64,000 nt of DNA, taken from positions 1 to 64,000 of the IMG/VR virus record IMGVR_UViG_3300032242_000550; one strand, given 5' to 3'. Source of the DNA: a virus. Within the stretch, counting starts at the first letter, position 1. The number at the start of each line of letters is the position of its first letter. The notes below the pieces were generated by a model. It was not told where the DNA came from. It ran no database searches and was given only the letters and a program-made list of their open reading frames with translations. Of this stretch, positions 42,884 to 52,900 are shown piece after piece. A program made the translations under genes and the position numbers.

Positions 42884-43830
42884 GGTTCTTTAGTACTCAT
42901 TATGTCAAAGTTACAATGACACATTGTTTTATTACATATTACAGGAGTTTTAGGTACTATAAAATCTTCAAAGATATTGCCAATCTTGCCACCAACACGA
43001 CACCATCCACGGTATATGTCACCGCCCAAATCTACAATAATTTGTTCTGCACCGGCATAACACTTCCATCCACTCCAATCATTAGTCTTTTGACTAATAA
43101 ATCTATGTGCGCTAGATACAACTTCAGTGCCATCATTTTTAATCATCTTCATAGCACCACGATAATATTCAAATGATTTGGTATACTTAATATGTTTAAC
43201 AATCAATTCATGTTGTTTATCAAATATCTTCTTTTGAAACTCATCATAATCATACAATGTATCACCAAAGTCATGTATTAATGGTTGCAATGCCATACTG
43301 ATATTACCGATACCTTTAACTTTATTTGCTACAGCATAACAAAAGTCAAACTTATCTGGACTCATCATAATATTTACATGGGTACGTACATCATCATGTA
43401 ACACTTTTACTACCTGTACAAAATGATCCGAATCTGCAAATTCTGGATGAAAGCTTAAACATACGTGGTCAAAGTATTGTTTATTATCTTCCCACCAACG
43501 TAGTGTTCTACTACCGTTACTGATTAGTCCTACTTTGGCACCTAATTCAGTACAATGCTTACATATCTCTACAAAGTGTTTGTATAGTGTTACCTCACCA
43601 CCTGTTAATTCAAAATAGACTTTACGTGGGGCAACTTGTTCTACTATACGTGTAATAAACTCTTTAACTTTTTCTAGTTCAGGCCATTTAATATCACCTG
43701 AATGAAGATTCTCTGGACAATAACTACATTCAAAGTTACAAGTGTTACCCATACACCAATTGACTACAAACCATTCTTCATGTGTAGGGTTACTGTGTAC
43801 TAATTTAATATAATCGTGTTCCATTACCAT
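42880..43830 (-). CDS. Radical SAM protein with C-terminal auxiliary cysteine domain
   Basis: 316 residues. Core GNTCNFECSYC (C31, C35, C38) and LTGGEVTLY. C-terminal auxiliary domain from about 251: C257, C277, C299, C304, C306, with GWKC and CRVGG. These cysteine spacings equal those of the N-terminal domain in the plus-strand gene at 32.2 kb. Substrate unknown. Overlaps neighbours by 4-7 nt. Confidence 0.88.
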   Translation of the reverse strand: MVMEHDYIKLVHSNPTHEEWFVVNWCMGNTCNFECSYCPENLHSGDIKWPELEKVKEFITRIVEQVAPRKVYFELTGGEVTLYKHFVEICKHCTELGAKVGLISNGSRTLRWWEDNKQYFDHVCLSFHPEFADSDHFVQVVKVLHDDVRTHVNIMMSPDKFDFCYAVANKVKGIGNISMALQPLIHDFGDTLYDYDEFQKKIFDKQHELIVKHIKYTKSFEYYRGAMKMIKNDGTEVVSSAHRFISQKTNDWSGWKCYAGAEQIIVDLGGDIYRGWCRVGGKIGNIFEDFIVPKTPVICNKTMCHCNFDIMSTKEP

Positions 43831-44777
43831 CCTTCTATTTTTCGTATTACATCCATCTCTTTTACTAATGGACCGAGATTATATTTATCAGCACTATAAT
43901 GACGCTTGAAGAACTTGCTTTGACTTCCATCAAAGTAATTCATCGGTAATCCCAATTTGTTATTTAATGCCGCACCCAACAATGTTGATTCACGATCTGG
44001 ATCACGATTCTCATGTTCTTCCCATAATACAGTATAGTTATCAAACCACTGTACATTAGCAGGATCCCATTCGGTGAGCATAGTCATATATGTACCAAGT
44101 CGTGCACCATAGATAGCCCACTCACCATTCTCTACATCACGTCCAATATTGTGCCAAATAGTTAAGTTGTTTAGGTTACGACTAGCAACAGTTTCTTTTA
44201 ATGCATCAACAGTGGGTTTTGCACCACGGTCAAGTACCATTTTTACTCCTTCACGGAAGCCAGCTCGCCAGGCTTGAAAAGGAGTGTAATTTGGATATGT
44301 AGTTGAATAGCAATCATACATTGCCCAGTATAGATTATCCTTGCTATCTAAACAAAAATCAGCAATACGTGATACATCACCTTCTGTTTGATGTTCATGT
44401 GTTTTCATTTCACGCACATATGTTTTTGTCCAACTACTCATTCCACCATTGCCATAACGTAAGCCATTAATGTTGTTGATTGCTTTCCAACGATATTGTG
44501 CTAATTTATATTTAGGATCTTTATCGGTGAAATCTAATTGTAGGTTAAAGAAACTTTCATTTGGCATATTGTCACCATCAATTAATATGAAACGTTCTGT
44601 ATCACTTGCTATACCGGCGGCTTTATGTGCCGCATCGGATCCTTTAACACCATCAACACGTTTAGCCCACGGGACCATGTTCTTAATTTTTAGCCAGAAT
44701 TCTTCTTTTTGTGGTTCATCGTAACTGAGATAGATACAATCTAAATCTGCTACATCAACAATATCATCAGAGTTCAT
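43824..44777 (-). CDS. Glycosyltransferase-like protein
   Basis: 317 residues. LDCIYLSYDEPQKEEFW, RVDGVKGSDAAHKAAG and then a DxD motif in FILIDGDNMP (D67, D69), typical of GT-A enzymes, where it binds the metal and nucleotide-sugar. The rest is rich in W and Y. The 1,379-residue protein ends in a related domain without the DxD. Substrates unknown. Confidence 0.78.
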   Translation of the reverse strand: MNSDDIVDVADLDCIYLSYDEPQKEEFWLKIKNMVPWAKRVDGVKGSDAAHKAAGIASDTERFILIDGDNMPNESFFNLQLDFTDKDPKYKLAQYRWKAINNINGLRYGNGGMSSWTKTYVREMKTHEHQTEGDVSRIADFCLDSKDNLYWAMYDCYSTTYPNYTPFQAWRAGFREGVKMVLDRGAKPTVDALKETVASRNLNNLTIWHNIGRDVENGEWAIYGARLGTYMTMLTEWDPANVQWFDNYTVLWEEHENRDPDRESTLLGAALNNKLGLPMNYFDGSQSKFFKRHYSADKYNLGPLVKEMDVIRKIEGW

Positions 44778-45093
44778 ATGTTACTAATTTCCATTTAGTT
44801 ATGTTATCGTAGGAACTATCTACCACTATGCTTAAATCTTCAGTAGCACAAGTTGTACCTTCAACATCAGGTATTAATTTAGATACAACTGAGCCTGCAA
44901 TTGCACCTGCTACTTTGCCGTCTATTACTACAACATCGGGGCGTCCTTGTGCATAAGTATCACTATCAATTACTACATACTTACCTGCAGGCTTCTCACA
45001 TGTGTAAAATAACACATTACCTTTATCATCGTAATATAACCTAAATTCAGGTTTAATGATAGGTGGTGCTTCCCAAATTATTACTTGTTCCAT
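44767..45093 (-). CDS. Small protein of unknown function
   Basis: 108 residues, beta-rich and acidic (WEAPPIIKPEFRLYYDDKGN, VVIDSDTYAQGRPDVVVIDG). No family recognised. Overlaps neighbours by 11-13 nt within the glycan chain, so it may belong to the pathway or be a structural protein. Confidence 0.65.
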   Translation of the reverse strand: MEQVIIWEAPPIIKPEFRLYYDDKGNVLFYTCEKPAGKYVVIDSDTYAQGRPDVVVIDGKVAGAIAGSVVSKLIPDVEGTTCATEDLSIVVDSSYDNITKWKLVTYEL

Positions 45094-45839
45094 AGATAAC
45101 TTTCTAGTAGTTTATCACTAAATGACTTAACATGATAGTGAAATGGATAAGATTGTGTATATGTATTAACTCTAATAGATTCTGGTAACAATTCATATAC
45201 CAATGTTTTAGTCCAATCTTCACTGGGTATACCATTAATATATTGTTTCATGTGAATCATACTCATCTCGGTAAAGTTTGGTAATGTAGTTTTTTCTATC
45301 CCTACAATATGACAAGCTATAGCATATACCCAATCAGTTGATACTTCTTCTTGTGGATTACATTTTAATATAGCTTTATACTCATCCCAGTGTTCAAAAA
45401 TATCTCTTACTACTGTGTAAAACAGTTTAGCTGTTTCTGATTTCTTAAAATAAGTTATACTATTGTATGTATCTGGTAGATTGTTTTCATCAATAAACTT
45501 ACGGTAAACTCTAGTATCTGATAATTCTCCCTTAAAGTTTCTAATATGTGTTGAAACTACTACATCATTAACATTTAATATATCCCACCAATGTTCAATA
45601 TTACGTGGGATAATCATATCTGCTTCTAGTTTAATTGTTTCATCATATGGGCTAGCCTCATATACTTGCCAATCATTAAAATATCCACCTAGATTACCAT
45701 ATGGTAACATATTACCGGTAAGTATACTTACATTGCTATTGGGCATAACTTTTTTGATACTTAATTCTAATGCTTTAGCGCAGTTAGTATAACTAACCTT
45801 GTCAGTATCTTGTGCTATAATTACGAAACCTCTAGTCAT
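45081..45839 (-). CDS. Glycosyltransferase-like protein, paralogue with altered DxD
   Basis: 252 residues. GFVIIAQDTDKVSYTNCAKA start and VYEASPYDETIKLEADMII. The position of the DxD motif reads EAD (72-74), while the neighbour has DTD. If this domain is a GT-A fold, its metal binding is probably changed. Overlaps the paralogue upstream by 4 nt. Function unknown. Confidence 0.7.
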   Translation of the reverse strand: MTRGFVIIAQDTDKVSYTNCAKALELSIKKVMPNSNVSILTGNMLPYGNLGGYFNDWQVYEASPYDETIKLEADMIIPRNIEHWWDILNVNDVVVSTHIRNFKGELSDTRVYRKFIDENNLPDTYNSITYFKKSETAKLFYTVVRDIFEHWDEYKAILKCNPQEEVSTDWVYAIACHIVGIEKTTLPNFTEMSMIHMKQYINGIPSEDWTKTLVYELLPESIRVNTYTQSYPFHYHVKSFSDKLLESYLWNK

Positions 45840-46639
45840 GCTATTAGCTCCATAAAATTATCTTTATTCATAACATGAAAGTCCATATCTTTAATGGTGA
45901 TATATTCTTTACGTATTTTACCACGACGCCAATTATCATACATTACTGTATATTCTGTATTGAATTCATTGGTATTATTTCTGTAGATTGACGTATTTTT
46001 GCCCACATGTACTAAATTCCACGGGATAATATCCCTACTATTATCACTATGTCCATTTGCAATACGTAGTGCTAGTGTTAGTGCATAGTCATTACGATAT
46101 ACCCCACCTACAAAACTATGTATATTGCAATAATGGTCATAGTTTTTTTGAACCATTTCTAAACATTCAAATATTTGTTTGGCTCTTGATGTTTTCTTAA
46201 ATGCAACTACAGTAGCCCATAGTGTTTTAAAGCTATATGCACTTAATACTTCTTGTGCAACACCCGGTTGCATTAAGTAGCTGGTTGTGTCATGGCAACA
46301 GAAATCATCGTACAAGTTAAATGTATGTAGTAGCTTATCTGAGTTTACCATATAATCTGTATCTAACAATAGTGTTTCATCATATGGGCTATATTCATAT
46401 GCATGATATCTACCCTTATTAATCCAGATGTTATGTTCTCTTATATTATTTTTATCTGCGTTAGTAATTACAGTGTTATCAAATGTATAAGTGGATGTAA
46501 TTGGGATAGATTCAGTATCAGTAATTAGAGTTACCGGAAGATTTAAGAAATGGTTTATGCGTTTAGCCGTAGCAACTGCCATATTATAGTAATTGACCTT
46601 GGGTGAATTGAACGCAAATAATATTGCACCTTTAGTCAT
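45836..46639 (-). CDS. Glycosyltransferase-like protein with DxD motif
   Basis: 267 residues. KGAILFAFNSPKVNYYNMAV, then YEYSPYDETLLLDTDYMVN with a DxD (D93, D95). Shares SPYDET and the surrounding pattern with the next gene, so they arose by duplication. Probably a GT-A-type sugar transferase. Its start overlaps the 101-residue gene by 4 nt. Confidence 0.75.
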   Translation of the reverse strand: MTKGAILFAFNSPKVNYYNMAVATAKRINHFLNLPVTLITDTESIPITSTYTFDNTVITNADKNNIREHNIWINKGRYHAYEYSPYDETLLLDTDYMVNSDKLLHTFNLYDDFCCHDTTSYLMQPGVAQEVLSAYSFKTLWATVVAFKKTSRAKQIFECLEMVQKNYDHYCNIHSFVGGVYRNDYALTLALRIANGHSDNSRDIIPWNLVHVGKNTSIYRNNTNEFNTEYTVMYDNWRRGKIRKEYITIKDMDFHVMNKDNFMELIA

Positions 46640-46941
46640 CGTATTGTCTCAATCTCTTTCCATTCTTTATACCAATCAAGCATAACTTTGTTATATGTAT
46701 CTTTTATTACTGTCAGTAGTTGGTCACGATTAACATGTACTGGGTTATTAAAGTTGTCAATTAGTATTACAAAGTTATCGTCTATTGCGGACAAAAATGA
46801 AATAAGTTCAGGGCTAGCTTTCCAAAGTCCCCCTTGTTCAGCAATAATAAATTTGCCGTCGTATTTGTCTTTTAGTTGCGCTTTTGCGCTATTGTGATTG
46901 AAGCGGGCTTTAGCCTCGCTGATTAAGGTTTTAGTATCCAT
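46636..46941 (-). CDS. Small protein of unknown function
   Basis: 101 residues. MDTKTLISEAKARFNHNSAK, then FIIAEQGGLWKASPELISFL and VLIDNFNNPVHVNRDQLL. It resembles a short conserved protein of cyanophages whose role I do not know. First gene of the glycan chain read from the right, with a good ribosome site (TTTTAGGAG). Might instead be a virion protein. Confidence 0.72.
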   Translation of the reverse strand: MDTKTLISEAKARFNHNSAKAQLKDKYDGKFIIAEQGGLWKASPELISFLSAIDDNFVILIDNFNNPVHVNRDQLLTVIKDTYNKVMLDWYKEWKEIETIR

Positions 46942-46989
46942 TAAACACTCCTAAAAGTATTTAGACGGATACTATGTTGTTGAGAAAAA

Positions 46990-47940
46990 TTAACTACCTG
47001 ATACTGTACCACTAACAGTTGGTGTGCCCCAGCTGTTATTGATGTATGTAGTTTCGGGAGGACGTATCGTTACAGTAGTAGCAGAACCAGTTGATACTGT
47101 TAATCCGTTTGGAATTTCATCCCAAACAGTAGAAATTGTAATTACAGAACCAGTATCACCATTTGAACCTTGTGTTCCATTTGTTCTAACAAACATATTA
47201 ATATTAGTTGACAAGTAACCAGAAGGACCTGTACTAGCTGTTTGATAGAAAACATTTGCGTTACTTGTAGTCCAAGCAAAGTAACCGCTATTAGTACCTA
47301 TAGTAGGACTATTACCACCGCCACCAACTTTAGTAACACCGTTGTAGCTTGTTCCAGCTATAGATGCTGTACCACTAGTAGGTGAGCTTAATACAACTGT
47401 ACCAACATTACTTGCTAAGTTATTTAATAATAAGTCAATACCTGAACCAGCTGGGTGTGAACATGTAATTGCTAGTTGACCGCCTGCATTGAAGAAATAA
47501 CGTGCGGCATCACCACTACTAAAAGTAACAGTATGTGTAAAGGTAATAGCATTAAACCAAGTGCTACCATATGTAGCTGTATTTGCAGTTGTTCCACCTT
47601 GTGATACCGCGTTTAGTCTGTTATTATATATTGTTGTTAGATTTGTAACAACGTTAGCATTATATGTAATTACTCCGCCTGTAACAGGAGCAGATACGCT
47701 AGTAATACTTGAACTTTGATGACTGGCTGAGTTTGCTGTTTTATTTACAAGGCTAGCCCATTCAGTAGCGCCAATTGTAGCACCTACGGAAACAGTACCT
47801 ACTGCAGATTGACCATAGCCAGCTGATGTGCCACCAGTAGCCCAAACCGTGTTAAGTGTACCTGAACTAGTGTTTGGATTTGTTCCAACAAGTCCATTAT
47901 AATCGGATGCGTTTATTACTTGATATTGTGCGTAACTCAT
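46990..47940 (-). CDS. Tail-fibre-type structural protein
   Basis: 316 residues, rich in S, T, N and G and nearly Cys-free. Begins MSYAQYQVINASDYNGLVGT and has beta-rich repeats (SSGDAARYFFNAGGQLAITC, then VFYQTASTGPSGYLS), as in adhesin or fibre proteins of T4-like phages. It lies 3 nt after the next structural gene, read from the right. Precise location on the virion not known. Confidence 0.8.
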   Translation of the reverse strand: MSYAQYQVINASDYNGLVGTNPNTSSGTLNTVWATGGTSAGYGQSAVGTVSVGATIGATEWASLVNKTANSASHQSSSITSVSAPVTGGVITYNANVVTNLTTIYNNRLNAVSQGGTTANTATYGSTWFNAITFTHTVTFSSGDAARYFFNAGGQLAITCSHPAGSGIDLLLNNLASNVGTVVLSSPTSGTASIAGTSYNGVTKVGGGGNSPTIGTNSGYFAWTTSNANVFYQTASTGPSGYLSTNINMFVRTNGTQGSNGDTGSVITISTVWDEIPNGLTVSTGSATTVTIRPPETTYINNSWGTPTVSGTVSGS

Positions 47941-47943
47941 TTT

Positions 47944-49143
47944 TTATCCTTTAATTGAAACAAATGCTTCTACTGTTCCAACATTCTCTGTAGTTTTATT
48001 TGATAAAGCACGACCAATAGTATTAAATGATGTTGCCTCTCCAGGTCCTGCAGCACGTGCAATACCGTTACCTGCACTTACTAGTCGTTGTCCTTTACGA
48101 ACTTTACCTGTTACTTTAACTTGTACTCGCCCACCAACAGCGATTGGAGGATGAGTTTTATCATCTCCTGCACGTGCGTTCATTAAATAAGCCGCAGTAT
48201 TTGATACTACACCAAATACATCTTCACTTAATTCTTGTACTACCGCAGTAATTTCAGCATCACCACCTATTTCAACTACTGTACCTGCATCGTATTCCAT
48301 ATCTGCTTCAAAACGTTCTGCTAAGTCAGCATATGTTGCATTTAATCTTGCACCACTATCTAATGTCCAAGTGCCAGAAATATTTCCGCCACCAGCAATC
48401 GTTGCTGTTGTAATTTTTGTAGGAGCAATGTTTCCAGTAAATTGCCCAATGCCAGTACCAGTTAGATAATTATAAACATTACTATTAGTATATGTACCAG
48501 TTGGATTGAATGGTGAACCGTTAGCATAATAATAATTGTCTGTCTTTACACCTGTACTAAAAACAGCGTTACCATTTGCTACAACAAGACTATTTCCACT
48601 TAAACCACCTGTCAATGTCCATGTACCGTTTAAATTGCCTGGAGTAACGTTAGCACCAGTAGTGATATTTGCAGTGATAATAGAAGTAATGTTAGCTGTT
48701 GTTACATTTGCAGTACCAATGCTAGCGTTTGCAGTAACTGTTAATAGTCTAGTTGAAATTGAGTCTGCAATTGAGTTATTAGTAGCAGTAATGTTATTCG
48801 CTAATAGATTTCCTGTTAATGTAACATTACCAAAAGTTGTTGATCCAGATCCACCTGCGGCTGCTAATGTGATCCAAGAACTTGCTGTAGTAGTTCCGTC
48901 AGCTGGGCATACACATAGTGTACTAGAACTTATATTATACCATAATTGACCACGTAATGGATTAGCTGGTGGAACAGAATTTGCATAATTCTCTAGTTGA
49001 TGAACAAAGTTAGTATCAAGCGATTGACCATATCCGGCATAATTCCTGCCCGGTAAGCCCAGTGATGTACTTGTTGTGTTGATAGTACCGTCAGCAATGG
49101 TTGTTAGTACTGTTCCATCACTCTTTACAATCGTATATGCCAT
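47944..49143 (-). CDS. Tail-fibre-type structural protein
   Basis: 399 residues. N-terminus MAYTIVKSDGTVLTTIADGT, low-complexity fibre middle (NITATNNSIADSISTRLLTV), and a C-terminal ADLAERFEADMEYDAGTVVE / DDKTHPPIAVGGRVQVKV domain, common at the end of marine T4-like fibre or spike proteins. In some families that domain self-cleaves as a chaperone; I cannot tell here. A late promoter box lies 23 nt upstream. Confidence 0.82.
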   Translation of the reverse strand: MAYTIVKSDGTVLTTIADGTINTTSTSLGLPGRNYAGYGQSLDTNFVHQLENYANSVPPANPLRGQLWYNISSSTLCVCPADGTTTASSWITLAAAGGSGSTTFGNVTLTGNLLANNITATNNSIADSISTRLLTVTANASIGTANVTTANITSIITANITTGANVTPGNLNGTWTLTGGLSGNSLVVANGNAVFSTGVKTDNYYYANGSPFNPTGTYTNSNVYNYLTGTGIGQFTGNIAPTKITTATIAGGGNISGTWTLDSGARLNATYADLAERFEADMEYDAGTVVEIGGDAEITAVVQELSEDVFGVVSNTAAYLMNARAGDDKTHPPIAVGGRVQVKVTGKVRKGQRLVSAGNGIARAAGPGEATSFNTIGRALSNKTTENVGTVEAFVSIKG

Positions 49144-49166
49144 GTTAAATTACCCCAATATTCTCT

Positions 49167-49174
49167 TATTTATC
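49167..49174 (-). promoter_or_regulatory. T4-like late promoter box GATAAATA (fibre genes)
   Basis: GATAAATAAG on the minus strand, between the 206-residue gene's stop and the 399-residue gene's start. Well spaced from the ribosome site. Confidence 0.6.
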
Positions 49175-49795
49175 TTAAATTGTCACTAAATTAGTCAAAC
49201 TTTGTATTCTAACAGTATAATCTATCTGGATCTGTCTGTTTAAACTCTTTTGAACTGGGTGAAAAATCACGTGAGTCAATAGTCTAGTAAGCACATTTCC
49301 ATTACTATCCGTTCCGTAATTTGCTAATAAACCCAATTCGTCAAAAATATATGCTGAATTAGTTTGTGTACTGTTATCAAATGCAGCCTGTCCTGATGGC
49401 TCACCGTAATCCAATAAGCATTGAACTAATATATCAGTATAAACCTTACCTGTAGTATGACTAACTGTCATTTTATTACGTGTAGGATCTAAGTTAAAAA
49501 CACTAGTATCATCAACGATTTTAGCGTATGTTTGATTGTATAATGCCGCATTCTGACCTGTAGTATTTGGGGGTAGATATGTGATTACACCTGTTTCATC
49601 TACGCTTGCACCACCGTTCCCAAATGCCATTTGATAGATTTCTCCATAACCACGACTGCTTAATGTGTCAGCAATGGCTTCACTCATGTTTTCGTAATTG
49701 ATAGCATTATGCTTATCAACTAAAACTTCTCCGCTATTAGGGTCATAAATCTTTAAAAACCCTTCTACTTTATATGATAGTGTTATTACTGACAT
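49175..49795 (-). CDS. Virion protein of unknown role
   Basis: 206 residues, mostly beta, with EGFLKIYDPNSGEVLVDKHN near the N-terminus and LDYGEPSGQAAFDNSTQTNS later. It resembles conserved virion proteins of marine T4-like phages. It follows the 50-residue gene with one shared base (TAATG). The N-terminal 20 residues match that small protein, indicating a duplication. Confidence 0.78.
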   Translation of the reverse strand: MSVITLSYKVEGFLKIYDPNSGEVLVDKHNAINYENMSEAIADTLSSRGYGEIYQMAFGNGGASVDETGVITYLPPNTTGQNAALYNQTYAKIVDDTSVFNLDPTRNKMTVSHTTGKVYTDILVQCLLDYGEPSGQAAFDNSTQTNSAYIFDELGLLANYGTDSNGNVLTRLLTHVIFHPVQKSLNRQIQIDYTVRIQSLTNLVTI

Positions 49796-49947
49796 TAATT
49801 ATCGCCTCGTGTTTGAACCAAAACTTCTTTTGTGTTTGGATCAGTTATTTTTAAAAAAGATGAAAAATAAAAGCCACCATGCTCATTTGGTTTAGGACCA
49901 TATTCCTGTACAGGTTTAGCTTTATTTTCGTCTATATTATCACTCAT
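49795..49947 (-). CDS. 50-residue protein, partial paralogue of its neighbour
   Basis: A short ORF from the ATG at 49947. The C-terminal half FSSFLKITDPNTKEVLVQTR matches GFLKIYDPNSGEVLVDKH of the 206-residue protein downstream. The N-terminal half is hydrophilic (MSDNIDENKAKPVQEYGPKP). The stop overlaps the next ATG by one base, so it is coupled. It fills the gap between the giant ORF and the 206-residue gene. Confidence 0.65.
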   Translation of the reverse strand: MSDNIDENKAKPVQEYGPKPNEHGGFYFSSFLKITDPNTKEVLVQTRGDN

Positions 49948-49952
49948 ATATT

Positions 49953-49960
49953 TATTTATC
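49953..49960 (-). promoter_or_regulatory. T4-like late promoter box GATAAATA (50- and 206-residue genes)
   Basis: GATAAATAAA on the minus strand, directly after the giant ORF's stop and 5 nt before the small ORF's ATG. Confidence 0.45.
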
Positions 49961-49962
49961 AT

Positions 49963-52900
49963 TTAAGATACATCCGTATTTAAGAAATATGCTGCCATTG
50001 TTTCGCTAATTTGCAACGGATCGCCCTCTACTACATTGTAAACATTACTATTCCAAGTTACATTATACTCAGGTTCTGGTAATAAATTAGTAGATAATAT
50101 TCCGTATACTTCGGTATACAACGGAATATATGTTTGTTCTCCGGTACCATTTGCACCACGCTGTAATCCTGTAATAGTATTATTATCTAAATCTACTGTT
50201 GTAAATCTAATTTGCTCACCGTTAATATATAACAAGTTACCCATAATCGTAGTTATAACTAGTTGATCTCCTGTGCTTACCTGACTGGTTATTTCTAATA
50301 CCGGAGCTAAATCAATGACTACCACAGAATAATGACTAGAACTTACATAACTACTTGTGGTTGTATTATATACAATTACTTGAGAAATAGTGTTCTTATC
50401 AGCATTTAAACTTATACTTGTAACTCCACTAACTACTGCCGGTGCAATAACATTTTGTACTACAGTATCGGTAATTCTAGTTACATCTGCCACATATATT
50501 GTTTCATCTGTGTAATTTAATGGTTCAACTAACCAAGTAGTAGTGTTACTATTTGCTCTAAATACAGTACCAAAACCATTCTTGTTAACGTTTTGTATGT
50601 ATACCAATTCGTTAGGAGTTGCATTAGGTACCATACTAGTTATAGTAATTTTGTCACTAGATACAATTGGAACTAATATACTTAAATTATTATTGTTGTT
50701 CAAATACAATGATGCAGGAGGTACACGGTATCCGTTAACAGTGACCCATAATCTGTTAACATTGATTTGGTCCCAATAATTGTTAATTATGAATGATGTA
50801 TTCTGCCAGATATAACCACCTGAAACATATGTAGAAACATTTGTTATTGGTATATTAATCGCTGTCAAACTAGCTGAATATGCAATCTCATACAAATCAA
50901 CTTGGGTAGTATTAATTACATGTACATAATACGTATTGTTGTTTAATTGTACAGAACCAACTGTTCCGTTAATTCTTATTACATTATTTGTAGATAAATT
51001 ATGTGCTGTACTAGTTGTTACACGAACAGCAGGTTGTCCACCTACAGTAGTTACCATGTTGCCACTACTTGTTGATGTTATAGTATATACTGGACCACCT
51101 AATGTAGCACTAATAGTAAAATGTGTTGGATCTACTATAGAGTTAATATAATAAACTGTACCGTCAGTTAATATATTTGCAATACTAATTCCTTTAAATT
51201 GTACAGTCTGGTTAACAATAAAACCATTAGTAGAAGTACATGTTAATTGATTTGGTCGTACTCCGTCAGTGGATATTGTTGTATCCGTAACATACGTAGT
51301 AGCTAATGGTGTAGTAATTTGATTACTAATACCAGAAATACTTACAACAGATTTACCACTAAGATCATATTGAGTATTGAAATATTGACGATTGGTTAGG
51401 TTATAACTTGTTACAGCTATAACATCGTTTAAAGAAGCACCAGTAGTTAGTGTTAATACGTTGGTAGTATCATTGATAGAATACCCACTACTTAAACGTA
51501 TACCATTCTTCTCAACTATTGCATTTGTAGGATTATCACCACTTACATAGTTAGTTAAAATAAAGGTAGTTTGTCCTGCAGTTGCAACAAATTTCTCTGT
51601 TTCTGGTACTGTATATCCATATTGGATTCCAAAGGTCTCGCCAAATACAGTATATGTTAAATAGTCCACTGAGTCATCATATTGTGCCGCAAATACTAAT
51701 TTTGCGGTGATACCGTTATCAGTTATACCAAATGTATAATCATTAGTAACTGCAACTGCACCTCCAACATGTGTGGTTAGTGTTAATGTTGGACCACCTA
51801 ATGTAGATGAAATCGTAAAGTTAGTACCATCAACAATCGTTTTAACATAGTATGTAGTTAATGAACTTATTTGAGGGCAGAATATAGTGTCACTAAAGAC
51901 AATCGTATCATTTACTGCTACACCATTAGTAGTATTACATGTAATAGTATTAGTAGAACTAGAAGTACTTGTTATAGTAAGAGTATGTCCACTTACTAGT
52001 TTAGTACCGTTATGATATACTATAGGATCTGTCCACGGCGCTCCACTACCAATTTGAAGTTCTACAACCATTGATCCGGTATCTGTAGATAAAGCAAATG
52101 TAGGACCTGCTACACCATTTACATTGGTTGCTGAAATAGTAATTCTATTTGTTATAGTACTGATTGTTTTAACATAATAATGTGTATCTGCAACAATATT
52201 ACCAAACACACCACCTTGGAATACGATTTGGTCATTTAACGTAAAGTACTCAACATTTTCACATAAAATAGTATCAGTTACGCTATCTGTCTCTGTTGCA
52301 ATAACATTAATTGGTTGTGTACCTGGACGAATTAATCCGGATCCACTGTTTAGTGTTGCTGAATAGTTGCAATTTAAATATATTTCATTGAATCCAGTAG
52401 TATCATTAGTTCTGATAGGGTCTGCTTGTGAGTTAGATTTCTCTAATTGATAACCATTACCCACTTCATATACTTCTATCATTAAACTATTACCCATAGA
52501 TAACGGTGTAGCTAATGTAATTGTTTTTGTAATCCAATTTACACTAAAGCTAGGTGAATATAATCTTGTTGCTAATTGAGTTGCCCCATTAACATTATAT
52601 ACTGATAGTTGAGCCGGTGTCTGAATTAATCCATCAAAACTAAAGATCAATTGACCTGTAACAGGAGTAATTTGTTTTGTCATCACGTTGTACCCAACGT
52701 GTTGATATATATCAGCATCCCAGTTTGTGCCTGGTCGGGTATTAACAATCATGGTTAAGTTATCAGTAACTACACCTGGCACCAATTCTTCAGGGCCGTA
52801 ACCTGCAGTAAATTCGTCTCCAACAATATCATAAACTGTAGGTTCTGTGACAAATATATTGCTAGATGTCCACATGGTTCCGTTCGTACTCTTAAGTATA

